Assembly (NCBI GenBank): GCA_023151115.1
Contig: JAKLJP010000041.1
Location: 1 to 61,341, forward strand
DNA from: Anaerolineae bacterium
Lineage (GTDB): Bacteria; Chloroflexota; Anaerolineae; 4572-78; J111
Direction of reading: 5' to 3'
DNA length: 61,341 bases
The notes beneath the pieces were generated by a model. It worked only from the letters and a program-made list of their open reading frames with translations, was not told where the DNA came from and did no database searches. The position numbers and the translations under genes were made by a program. Positions 53,097-60,640 of the stretch are shown piece by piece (position 1 is the first letter of the stretch; every line of letters starts with the position of its first letter).

Positions 53097-54904
53097 AAAA
53101 AAGCCAGCATCAGCATCAATGCTGTTGTTTGCAAAGTAAAAATCGGCAGGCCGTTGATTACATAATCGCGCATGCTGTATTGCCCCGGCTCGCGGACCAG
53201 CAAATTGTCGCCGTCGGTCAGGGGGGTCACATAACCGGCCAGCACGGCAAAAGCAGTGGCGATGGCAAACGGCTCCGGCGGCGCGCCCTGGGCCAAGGCC
53301 AAACTGATGGCAATCGGCGTAAACAGGGCTGCGCCCACCGCCCCGCCGATAACCTGGGCAATGAGGCTGGTCAGCAGATGAAACATGACCAGCGACCCCA
53401 ATACCCCCACGCTCTGGCTCAGGCCCAAAATTCCTTGCGCAATCAGCTCCGCTGCCCCGGTTTTTTGCAGGGCCATGCTTAGGGGCAGCATCCCCCCGAT
53501 GAGCACCAACAAACTCCAATTGATACTCTGGTAGGCCCGTTCCGGGTTAAGACACCTGGCCAGGATCAACCCAACTGCTGCCAGTACACTCGCCGTGCCC
53601 AACGATGCCACCCCCGACACTACCAAAAGCAGCATCACCGCCAGGATGGCCAGGGTTAAGCGGGCTTTGGCCGTTACGTGCTCGCCAGGCTGTGGTCCCA
53701 AATCGGTCACGAGCACCAGGCTCAAATCACGGCCCACATCGCGCAGGTAGGCCGGCCGCCCCTGCACCAGTAAAGTGTCGCCGGCGGCCAAAACCAGGTG
53801 AGGCAGGTCGTCGCGAATCACCTGCCCTTGCCGGTGAACGGCCAGCACGGTCAGACCGTAACGGTGGCGAAAGTCAATTTCAGCCAGGCTTTTGCCCGTT
53901 AGAGGCGAGCGAAACGGCACCATGACCTCGGCCAGGCTCACCATCTCTTGCTGGAGACGATTGAACTCGTCTAAGGGGATGGTTCCCTTCGGCTCCAGGG
54001 CGTGCGTAGTGGCCAGTTGCAAAATCCGGCCCTGATCGCCTTCGACAATCAACAGGTCGTCCTGTTCCAGCACCGACTCCGGTCGGGCGAGTTCCAGGCT
54101 GCCCTCTTTAGGCTGGACGGCCATAACATTGACCCTGGCCGTAACCCACACTTTGCGCTTTGCCTCCAAGGAATGGCCAATTAAATCGGACTGGGAGCGG
54201 ACGCGCAGCCGGTAGAGCAGCTTATCCAGCCGGTAGCTCTGCTGCACCTCGGCCAGCGAGGGACGCGCCGGCGCAGATGGCCGCTCGCGACCCAACCAGC
54301 GGCGGCCCGCCAGCAGATACCAGCCCAGCACGATCCCCACCGAGACCAGGGCATAGGGGGTCAGGCTGAGCAATCCAAAGCGGGCGTAACCGCCGGTCGC
54401 CAGAAGATCACTAACAACCAAGTTAGAGGGCGTCCCGATCAGGGTCAATTGATTGCCAACCGTAGCCGTGGTGGCCAGGGGCATCAGCAGCCGCGAGGGG
54501 GCAATTTTGGCCTGGCGAGCCACCCGCAGCACCGCCGGCATAAGCAGGGCCACTACCAGCAGCCCATCCAGAAAAGCGGTCAGGGTTGCGGCCAGGAGAA
54601 TAATGATAACCAGCAGGGCCACTTCGCCCCGGCTGCCAAAACGCAAAATTTGGTTGGCAATGAGGGTGGCCACGCCGGTATCAAACAGGGCCGCGCCGAT
54701 AACAAAAACGCTGGCTACAATCAAAATAACCGGCTGGCCAAAGGCGCTAAAGGCTTCGCTGGGGCTGAGAATGCCGCTGATGATCAGCAGCAGCATGACC
54801 AATAAGGCCGTCAAATCGGCCCGCAGCCACTGCGCCGACAGCACCACCAGGGTGACAATGAGTAAGGTAATCGTAAAGGTAGCTTCTAAAGGCATATCAG
54901 GCAA
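53081..54904 (-). CDS. SLC13-family permease with TrkA_C domains
   Basis: 607 residues. Two blocks of hydrophobic helices (1-190 and 400-607) flank two soluble RCK/TrkA_C domains (about 205-385: IGHSLEAKRKVWVTARVNVM, VEGDQGRILQLATTHALEPK). The LIGTPSNLVVSDLL and DGDNLLVREPGQYSMRDYVI motifs match divalent-anion/Na+ symporters of the SLC13/CitT group. The substrate is unknown (sulfate or dicarboxylate are usual). The 3' end overlaps the convergent kinase gene by 16 bp. Confidence 0.88.
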   Translation of the reverse strand: MPDMPLEATFTITLLIVTLVVLSAQWLRADLTALLVMLLLIISGILSPSEAFSAFGQPVILIVASVFVIGAALFDTGVATLIANQILRFGSRGEVALLVIIILLAATLTAFLDGLLVVALLMPAVLRVARQAKIAPSRLLMPLATTATVGNQLTLIGTPSNLVVSDLLATGGYARFGLLSLTPYALVSVGIVLGWYLLAGRRWLGRERPSAPARPSLAEVQQSYRLDKLLYRLRVRSQSDLIGHSLEAKRKVWVTARVNVMAVQPKEGSLELARPESVLEQDDLLIVEGDQGRILQLATTHALEPKGTIPLDEFNRLQQEMVSLAEVMVPFRSPLTGKSLAEIDFRHRYGLTVLAVHRQGQVIRDDLPHLVLAAGDTLLVQGRPAYLRDVGRDLSLVLVTDLGPQPGEHVTAKARLTLAILAVMLLLVVSGVASLGTASVLAAVGLILARCLNPERAYQSINWSLLVLIGGMLPLSMALQKTGAAELIAQGILGLSQSVGVLGSLVMFHLLTSLIAQVIGGAVGAALFTPIAISLALAQGAPPEPFAIATAFAVLAGYVTPLTDGDNLLVREPGQYSMRDYVINGLPIFTLQTTALMLMLAFFYGLV

Positions 54905-54906
54905 GA

Positions 54907-54991
54907 TGAGGAGCCAGCACGCCCTCGTGCCGCTCTGTGCGGCACAGAGGTGTGCCCGCTTCGCCTCCTCGAAAATTTGGATTTACTGAGT
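54907..54991. repeat. palindromic repeat, copy 2 of 2
   Basis: GAGGAGCCAGCACGCCCTCG ... CGCCTCCTCGAAAATTTGGA followed by TTACTGAGTATAAT. It matches 190-280. The gap 54905-55328 contains only this and two further repeats; no gene is seen. Confidence 0.65.
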
Positions 54992-55154
54992 ATAATCCAA
55001 AATCGCCATGAAGGACAACCATTCACCGGGATTTACTTTCGCCGTCATCTATCTTTTGTCACCTGACGAAAGTAAGTAAAAAATGAGCACTTTTTGGTCT
55101 GGCGGATCAGTACCGATTAATGCTATGCTGGGCCTTGAAGCAAAGTGGGAAAAT

Positions 55155-55234
55155 GTCATTGCGAGGCCGTAGGCCGAAGCAATCCCCAATGCCGGGGTGG
55201 GATGCTATGCGGCTTCGCTGGCGCTCGCAGTGAC
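55155..55234. repeat. GTCATTGCGAG palindrome, copy 2
   Basis: GTCATTGCGAG (55155-55165) with CTCGCAGTGAC (55224-55234), one mismatch. Confidence 0.7.
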
Positions 55235-55253
55235 ATGACGGTATTTTCAGAAT

Positions 55254-55301
55254 GGAGGGCAAGGCTTGCCTTGCGACTTGGCAAAGCAAGCTTTGTCCTC
55301 C
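55254..55301. repeat. GGAGGGCAAGGCTTGCC palindrome, copy 2 of 3
   Basis: Similar to 22629-22676 with several changes between the arms. The following TCTATTTTTAGGAG provides the RBS of the gene at 55329. Confidence 0.7.
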
Positions 55302-55328
55302 AGTAGTCTATTTTTAGGAGACACAACT

Positions 55329-56711
55329 ATGAAACAAATCGGCCAACACGCCCTGGTGATTGGAGCCAGCATGGGCGGGCTGCTGGCGGCCCGCGCCCTG
55401 GCAGATTATTACCGGCAGGTCACGCTGCTGGAACGGGATAGCTTCCCGGCGCGGGGCGAGCAGCGCAAAGGTGTGCCCCAGGGACGGCATACCCACGCTT
55501 TATTGGCCCAGGGCCGCCAGGTGATGGAAGCTTTCTTCCCCGGCTTAACCCAACAACTGGTCGAACAGGGGGCGCTGTTAAGTGATGCCCTGGCCGAGGC
55601 CCGCCGTTTTATCGGCGGGGGATACTACTGCCAAACCCAGACCGGACTTTTGAGCCTGATGATTAGCCGTCCTGTGTTGGAGGCTCAAATTCGCCGCCGG
55701 GTGCTGGCCCTGCCCAATGTCCAGGCCCTTGAAAACTGTGACGTATTGGGCTTGACCGCCACGGAAGACCGGGAGCGTGTTAGCGGGGTGCGTTTGGTCC
55801 GGCGGCAGGCCGGCAGCGCCGAAGAGGTTTTGCCCGCTGATTTGGTGGTAGATGCCAGCGGCCGCGGCTCGCGTACCCCGGCCTGGCTGGAGAGTTTGGA
55901 CTATGCCCCGCCGGAAGAGGAGCAGGTCCGGGCCGGGATGGGCTATGTGACCCGGATCTACCAGCGCCAGCCGGGCCATTTACAGGGGGCCAAAGTGGTC
56001 ATGATTCTCCCCACCCCCCAGGTCAAACGAGGGGCGATAATGCTGGCCCAGGAAGGGGATCGCTGGACGCTGACCCTGGCCGGCTACCCCGGCGACCACC
56101 CGCCCACCGACGAGCCGGGTTTTCTGGACTATGCCCGCGGCCTGCCCGCTCCCGATGTTTACGAAGTTATCAAAAATGCCCGGCCCCTGAGCGAGCCGCT
56201 GGCGGCTAAGTTTCCCACCAATCTGCGCCGCCGCTATGAAACGTTAGCTCGTTTTCCGTCCGGTTTGCTGATCACCGGCGATGCTATCTGTAGTTTTAAC
56301 CCTGTCTACGGCCAGGGTATGACCGTGGCGGCCATGGAAGCGGCAGCCCTGGCGGCCTGCCTGGCCGAAGGCCCTGAGCAGTTGGCCCACCGTTTCTTTG
56401 CGCGAGTGAGCAAGGTCATAGACATTCCCTGGAACATCACCGTTGGCAATGACCGCCGTTTGGTGGAGCCGGACCGGCCGGTTCCGTCGCTGGCCCGCTT
56501 TATCAACTGGTACATGGGCAAACTGCACCTCGCCGCCCGCCGCGACCCGGTGGCAGCCCTGGCTTTTTTGAAAGTAACCAGCCTGATGGTTCCCCCGGCC
56601 AGTGTGCTGCATCCCCGCATTGCCCTGCGGGTGGTGTGGGGCAACCTGCGGCCTGTAAAGGTTAAAGATTCTACAGAAGGCAAGCCCGCCCCATCTTTGA
56701 TGCAGGGCTAG
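55329..56711 (+). CDS. FAD-dependent monooxygenase/halogenase-like oxidoreductase
   Basis: 460 residues. FAD Rossmann start ALVIGASMGGLLAARALADY, then LLERDSFPARGEQRKGVPQG, the LVVDASGRGSRTPAWL (DG-type) block and GDAICSFNPVYGQGMTVAAM, which closes the FAD site. This is the pattern of flavin monooxygenases and geranylgeranyl-reductase-like proteins (TIGR-type FAD_binding_3 relatives). Substrate unknown. ATG 55329 follows a strong AGGAG; upstream in-frame codons are repeat DNA. Confidence 0.85.
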   Translation: MKQIGQHALVIGASMGGLLAARALADYYRQVTLLERDSFPARGEQRKGVPQGRHTHALLAQGRQVMEAFFPGLTQQLVEQGALLSDALAEARRFIGGGYYCQTQTGLLSLMISRPVLEAQIRRRVLALPNVQALENCDVLGLTATEDRERVSGVRLVRRQAGSAEEVLPADLVVDASGRGSRTPAWLESLDYAPPEEEQVRAGMGYVTRIYQRQPGHLQGAKVVMILPTPQVKRGAIMLAQEGDRWTLTLAGYPGDHPPTDEPGFLDYARGLPAPDVYEVIKNARPLSEPLAAKFPTNLRRRYETLARFPSGLLITGDAICSFNPVYGQGMTVAAMEAAALAACLAEGPEQLAHRFFARVSKVIDIPWNITVGNDRRLVEPDRPVPSLARFINWYMGKLHLAARRDPVAALAFLKVTSLMVPPASVLHPRIALRVVWGNLRPVKVKDSTEGKPAPSLMQG

Positions 56712-56851
56712 TTTCGGCCAGCCCAGCAATCCCAGAGTGATTGCTCCCGCCGGATTTGTCAATCCAGGCCGAGCGGCAGGTTTACCGAATTAATTTTTAA
56801 CTCTCATCAATTCGGGGCGACGCCGCAACGGCATTGCCGGATTGTTTTCTT

Positions 56852-56964
56852 GTAACTACTCAGCCATGTCATTTCGACCGAAGGGAGAAATCTCCGAGGC
56901 CGATATATCGCTGTAGGGATTTCTCAGCCTATGGCCTCGAAATGACATGAAGCTGAATAGTAAC
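56852..56964. repeat. GTCATTTCG palindrome, copy 3
   Basis: GTAACTACTCAGC and CATGTCATTTCG pair with CGAAATGACATG and GCTGAATAGTAAC. The gap 56712-57114 holds this, a word palindrome and no gene. Confidence 0.8.
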
Positions 56965-57038
56965 TTTTCGGCAAAGATTCGGCGCCTTTTTGGCTGGAAA
57001 TGAGCCTCGACTGGGGGTATATTGGGCTGCAAGAAAAC

Positions 57039-57096
57039 AGACCGGGGAGCGGCAACGGAAGACCGGAGCAGAATAGTCGGTCTCCCGTCGCCGGCC
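57039..57096. repeat. tandem-word palindrome (word AGACCGGAGC)
   Basis: Left arm AGACCGGGGAGCGGCAACGG onward, right arm GGTCTCCCGTCGCCGGCC (57079-57096). It abuts the RBS of the next gene. Confidence 0.65.
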
Positions 57097-57114
57097 CATT
57101 TTTAAGGAGAAAAA

Positions 57115-57744
57115 ATAAAGTTACTTATTTTTGGAGCAACAGGCAGTATTGGTCGCCAGCTTGTCGAACAGGCGTTGGCGCAGAGACACGCGGTTACGGC
57201 GTTTGTACGTAATCCGGCTAAGCTCGACCTCAAGCATGCGAACCTGAAGGTTGTTCAGGGGAATGTGTTGGACTACGCCTCGGTCGAGCGGGCCGTGCCG
57301 GGTCACGAGACCGTGTTATCCGCCCTGGGAACTCCGGCCATGACCAAAAACACGGTGCGCTCGGAGGGAACACGGAACATCATCCGGGCTATGGAGCAGG
57401 CCGGCGTGCGCCGTCTAATCTGCCTCTCGTCTATCGGCATCGGCGACAGCCGGGCTATGCTGCCCTTCCACTACAAGTATATCCTTGTTCCTTTGCTGCT
57501 GCGCCAGGGGTTTGCGGAGCATGAGCTTGAAGAAGTGTGGGTCAAACAGAGCCAAACGGATTGGACTATCATCCGACCGGGCGCGTTTACGGATGGCGAC
57601 CGCACCGGCGCTTATCGGCACAGCCCGACACCCACCGGCAAGGCGATCAAAGCCAAAATCTCTCGCGCCGACGTGGCCGACTTTGTATTGAAGCAGCTAA
57701 ACGACCACAGCTATCTTTATAAAACGCCGTGGATATCTTACTGA
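57115..57744 (+). CDS. NAD(P)-binding protein (SDR/NmrA-like), apparent ATA start
   Basis: 209 residues if read from ATA 57115 (KLLIFGATGSIGRQLVEQAL). GATGSIG (7-13) is the NAD(P)-binding loop, and the following VTAFVRNPAKL, VVQGNVLDYASVERAV and GVRRLICLSSIGIGDSR are typical of atypical SDRs (NmrA/biliverdin-reductase-like). AAGGAG (57104-57109) lies 5 bp before ATA. The first ATG/GTG/TTG-type start downstream would lose the nucleotide-binding loop. So either ATA is used or an ATG was mutated. The C-terminus is normal (DYADFVL-like DVADFVLKQL). Confidence 0.82.
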   Translation: MKLLIFGATGSIGRQLVEQALAQRHAVTAFVRNPAKLDLKHANLKVVQGNVLDYASVERAVPGHETVLSALGTPAMTKNTVRSEGTRNIIRAMEQAGVRRLICLSSIGIGDSRAMLPFHYKYILVPLLLRQGFAEHELEEVWVKQSQTDWTIIRPGAFTDGDRTGAYRHSPTPTGKAIKAKISRADVADFVLKQLNDHSYLYKTPWISY

Positions 57745-57785
57745 GTTGGCTGACTCAGCAAGCGTCACGCCATCAATAAAATCGT

Positions 57786-57846
57786 GAGAACTCGTAGGAA
57801 CTCAAGGGAACTGAGGCAGGTAGTTCCAATGAGTTCCCTCAGTTCT
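57786..57846. repeat. tandem-word palindrome (word GGAACTCAAGGGAACT)
   Basis: Left arm GAACTCGTAGGAACTCAAGG onward, right arm TAGTTCCAATGAGTTCCCTC onward to 57846. Confidence 0.7.
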
Positions 57847-57864
57847 TATTTTTGAGAAGGATTT

Positions 57865-58353
57865 ATGGAAACTATAGATCTCATCCTATTTATTTTTACC
57901 CTGTTCGCGGCGCTCACCTGCGGCCTGATTGGCGGTATATTTTATGGTTTTTCCACGTTTATTATGAAAGCCCTCGGACGGATTCCCGCCGAGGCCGGCA
58001 TTGCTGCCATGCAGACCATTAACATCACCGTAATCACGCCCCTGTTTCTGGCCCCGTTTTTGCTGGCGGCTGCGGCCTGTCTCGCCGTCATGGCTACTGC
58101 GCTGTTACGCTGGCACGAGACAGACTCGCTGTTGCTGCTTAGCGGCGGCGCGCTCTATCTGTTGGGCTGTATGGGGGTCACGTTTGCGTTTAACATCCCC
58201 CGGAACAATATGCTGGCCCCACTCGCCCCGGCCGACCCGGCCAGTGCGACCTATTGGGCCGAGTATCTCTCAAGCTGGACCTTTTGGAACAGTGTGCGGA
58301 CAGCCGCCACCCTGGCCGCAGCGGCATCGCTTCTCATCGCTCTAATTTATTGA
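57865..58353 (+). CDS. DUF1772 (anthrone oxygenase-like) membrane protein
   Basis: 162 residues with four hydrophobic helices. GGIFYGFSTFIMKALGRIPA, AAMQTINITVITPLFLAPFL, FAFNIPRNNMLAP and YWAEYLSSWTFWNSVRTAAT match DUF1772. Function in bacteria unknown. It may be co-transcribed with the preceding NAD(P)-binding gene. Confidence 0.85.
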   Translation: METIDLILFIFTLFAALTCGLIGGIFYGFSTFIMKALGRIPAEAGIAAMQTINITVITPLFLAPFLLAAAACLAVMATALLRWHETDSLLLLSGGALYLLGCMGVTFAFNIPRNNMLAPLAPADPASATYWAEYLSSWTFWNSVRTAATLAAAASLLIALIY

Positions 58354-58366
58354 GCGCACAACTCAT

Positions 58367-58530
58367 TAGGTTTTGTTGGCATCAAGTTATCTCAGAAACG
58401 CACCCCCTTCGACAAGCTCAGGAAGTTCTCAGGATGCAGCTTCGATACAGCACTCTATTTTTAGGGGAGTCGTCACAAGCCTGATGGTGCACCCCCAATA
58501 ATGAAAATGGAGTGCAAGGCTTGCCTTGCG
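58367..58530. repeat. degraded MITE relative and third GGAGTGCAAGG arm
   Basis: TAGGTTTTGTTGGCAT at 58367 resembles one end of the 154-bp MITE; the region to 58480 includes AAACGCACCCCCTTCGACAA similar to its interior. 58509-58530 is one arm of the GGAGTGCAAGGCTTGCC repeat. Confidence 0.5.
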
Positions 58531-58575
58531 ACAACAGTCTATTTTCAGAGGAGAAAAAAGTACGGAAATAAACCA

Positions 58576-58604
58576 TTGCCAGCCGTTCATGACCATGCTA
58601 TACT
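58576..58604 (+). promoter_or_regulatory. promoter of the NB-ARC gene
   Basis: TTGCCA (58576-58581), 17 bp, TATACT (58599-58604), with a TG before the -10 (extended). Same hexamers as at 10077-10105. Confidence 0.65.
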
Positions 58605-58663
58605 GAACCCAATCACCACGTCCAAGCCCTGAAACCTGGACCTAACAGCCAAAGGAGATAGTC

Positions 58664-60550
58664 ATGGACACCATCACCACCGCCATTATTACTACCCTCA
58701 CCGCTCGCGCTGCCAATGCCGAGGTAGAGCAAAAACCGGCTCTGGAAGCCTATGAAACGCTCAAATCGGCTCTGCGCCGCAAGTATGGACCGGCCAGCGA
58801 CGTCGTCGAGGCGGTCGAGATGCTGGAAAAACAACCCACTTCGACCGGACGGCAAACGGTGCTGCGTGAGGAAATAGCCGGGGCCAAGGCCGAACAAGAC
58901 CCGGCGCTGCGGATTTTGGCCGAGAGTTTGCTGGAAAAGCTTGGCCCAACACCCACCCCTTCTGCCAGCCGCCCGACTCGCCCGGTTTCCATTTCCGCTC
59001 CTTTGCAGCGCCCAGAGCGGGCCGAATCTTTTACCGGCCGCACCGCCGAACTGGCCCAACTTCTGGCCCAACTTCAGCCGGGCCGGGTGGTGGCTTTGTA
59101 TGGACCGGCCGGGATTGGCAAAAGCGCCCTGGCCGCAGCAGCAGTCTGGAAATTAGCGCCGGGACAGACCCCTCCCCCGGTTTTTCCCGACGGCATCTTT
59201 TATCACAACTTCTATAACCAGTCACGGGTGGACATTGCCCTGGAGTACATTGCCCGTACTCTGGGCAAACCACCTACCCCGACCCCCTACGAGGCCGTCC
59301 AGCGTGCCCTGGCCCGGCGACAAGCCCTGCTGGTGCTGGATGGCGTCGAACAGGCCGATGACCTGGCCGGGCTGTTGGAACTGCGCGGCGAGTGCGGGGT
59401 GCTGTTGACCAGTCGCCAGCGCCACGAAGCAGTTAGTGAGTGGCAGGAACTTAGTCCGCTGCCACCTTCTGAGGGCATCGCGCTGCTACAAGCCTGGGGC
59501 GGCTGGCGGGCCACCGACCAGGCAGCTACCAGCCGTATTTGTGAGTTGGTTGGGGGAGTGCCGCTGGCCCTTCGTCTGGCCGGGCAATATTTGGCTACTT
59601 ACGGCGAGAACGCCGCTGAACTTCTGGCCTGGCTGGAAAACACCCGGTTGAATAGCACGGCCCCTGACCAGCGCCAACAGGAGAGCGTGGCTCTGCTGCT
59701 GGAACGCAGTCTAAGCCAGGTTAGTGAAACTGCGCGGCAAGCCCTGGCGGTGGCGGGCCTGCTGGCGTTGGCCCCTTTCGATCCAGCGGTAATCGTCAAA
59801 ACGCTGACCATCGAACCCGATCAGGGCATGCTGGCTTCGGTGCGCAAAATCTTTAAACAAAAATCTCAGGAGCCGGCCCCCGATGTCCACCGGGCGCTGG
59901 TTAAGTTGGTTGATTACGGTTTACTGCGACAGGTCGGCCAGCGGTATGAGGTTAGCCATAGTTTGATCCATAACTATGTTCGGCAGCAGTTGCCCGCCCC
60001 CGCCAAAAGTATCCGCCGGCTGGCCGCTTGTTATGTGGCCCTGGCCTGGGAGCAGAGCGCCCTGGGACGCGAGGGGTACGCTCGATTGGACGCCGACCGG
60101 CCTCATTTCCTGCGGGTTTTAACCGATTGTGTTGAGCAGGAAGAGTGGGAAGCCGCTTACGGCCTGGCCGCCGCCATCGAGGAATATCTCGACCGGCAGG
60201 AGTACCTGGCCGAGCGGGTCATTGCCAATGAAGTAGGCTTGATGGCTGCCTGGCAGTTAGGCCGGCCCAACGAAGGCGACTGGTTGGGTAATCTGGGCGA
60301 CACTTATCGGACGATGGGCCACGCCAAGTGGGCCATCGAGCATTTTGAGCAAGCCTTAGCCACCGCCCGCCAAAATGGCGACCGCCACAGCGAAGGTAAC
60401 AGCCTGGGTAATCTGGGGCTGGCCTATCGCGACCTGGGGCAAACCGAGCGGGCCATGCAGTATCTCAAGCAAGCCCTGGCGATTTTTGAGAAAGTTCGCT
60501 CCCCCAGCGCCGATTACGTCCGCCAGTGGCTGGCCGAACTTGAGGATTGA
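58664..60550 (+). CDS. NB-ARC/STAND ATPase with TPR tail
   Basis: 628 residues. An N-terminal helical region (1-95, no known fold), then a Pro-rich joint, then NB-ARC with Walker A GPAGIGKS (147-154), QALLVLDGVEQ (Walker B) and GGVPLALRLAGQYL (GxP). A winged helix (about 360-430) is followed by a few TPR-like repeats (GDTYRTMGHAKWAIEHFEQA, GLAYRDLGQTERAMQYLKQA). Such proteins sense a ligand through TPRs and oligomerise. No effector domain is recognised at the N-terminus; that region may be the effector or a docking part. A good RBS (AAGGAG) and promoter suggest a functional gene. Confidence 0.9.
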   Translation: MDTITTAIITTLTARAANAEVEQKPALEAYETLKSALRRKYGPASDVVEAVEMLEKQPTSTGRQTVLREEIAGAKAEQDPALRILAESLLEKLGPTPTPSASRPTRPVSISAPLQRPERAESFTGRTAELAQLLAQLQPGRVVALYGPAGIGKSALAAAAVWKLAPGQTPPPVFPDGIFYHNFYNQSRVDIALEYIARTLGKPPTPTPYEAVQRALARRQALLVLDGVEQADDLAGLLELRGECGVLLTSRQRHEAVSEWQELSPLPPSEGIALLQAWGGWRATDQAATSRICELVGGVPLALRLAGQYLATYGENAAELLAWLENTRLNSTAPDQRQQESVALLLERSLSQVSETARQALAVAGLLALAPFDPAVIVKTLTIEPDQGMLASVRKIFKQKSQEPAPDVHRALVKLVDYGLLRQVGQRYEVSHSLIHNYVRQQLPAPAKSIRRLAACYVALAWEQSALGREGYARLDADRPHFLRVLTDCVEQEEWEAAYGLAAAIEEYLDRQEYLAERVIANEVGLMAAWQLGRPNEGDWLGNLGDTYRTMGHAKWAIEHFEQALATARQNGDRHSEGNSLGNLGLAYRDLGQTERAMQYLKQALAIFEKVRSPSADYVRQWLAELED

Positions 60551-60584
60551 GAGATTTCCCTAACGAAATTATCTGTCCAATGAT

Positions 60585-60633
60585 CGTCTTGCGTCTTGCG
60601 TGTTCCGTCCACTATATGTCACGCAAGACGCAA
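60585..60633. repeat. tandem-word palindrome (word GTCTTGC), interrupted by an IS end
   Basis: Left arm CGTCTTGCGTCTTGCGTG (60585-60602), right arm CACGCAAGACGCAA (60620-60633). The IS terminus starts a few bases later. Confidence 0.7.
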
Positions 60634-60640
60634 ATCGGTT

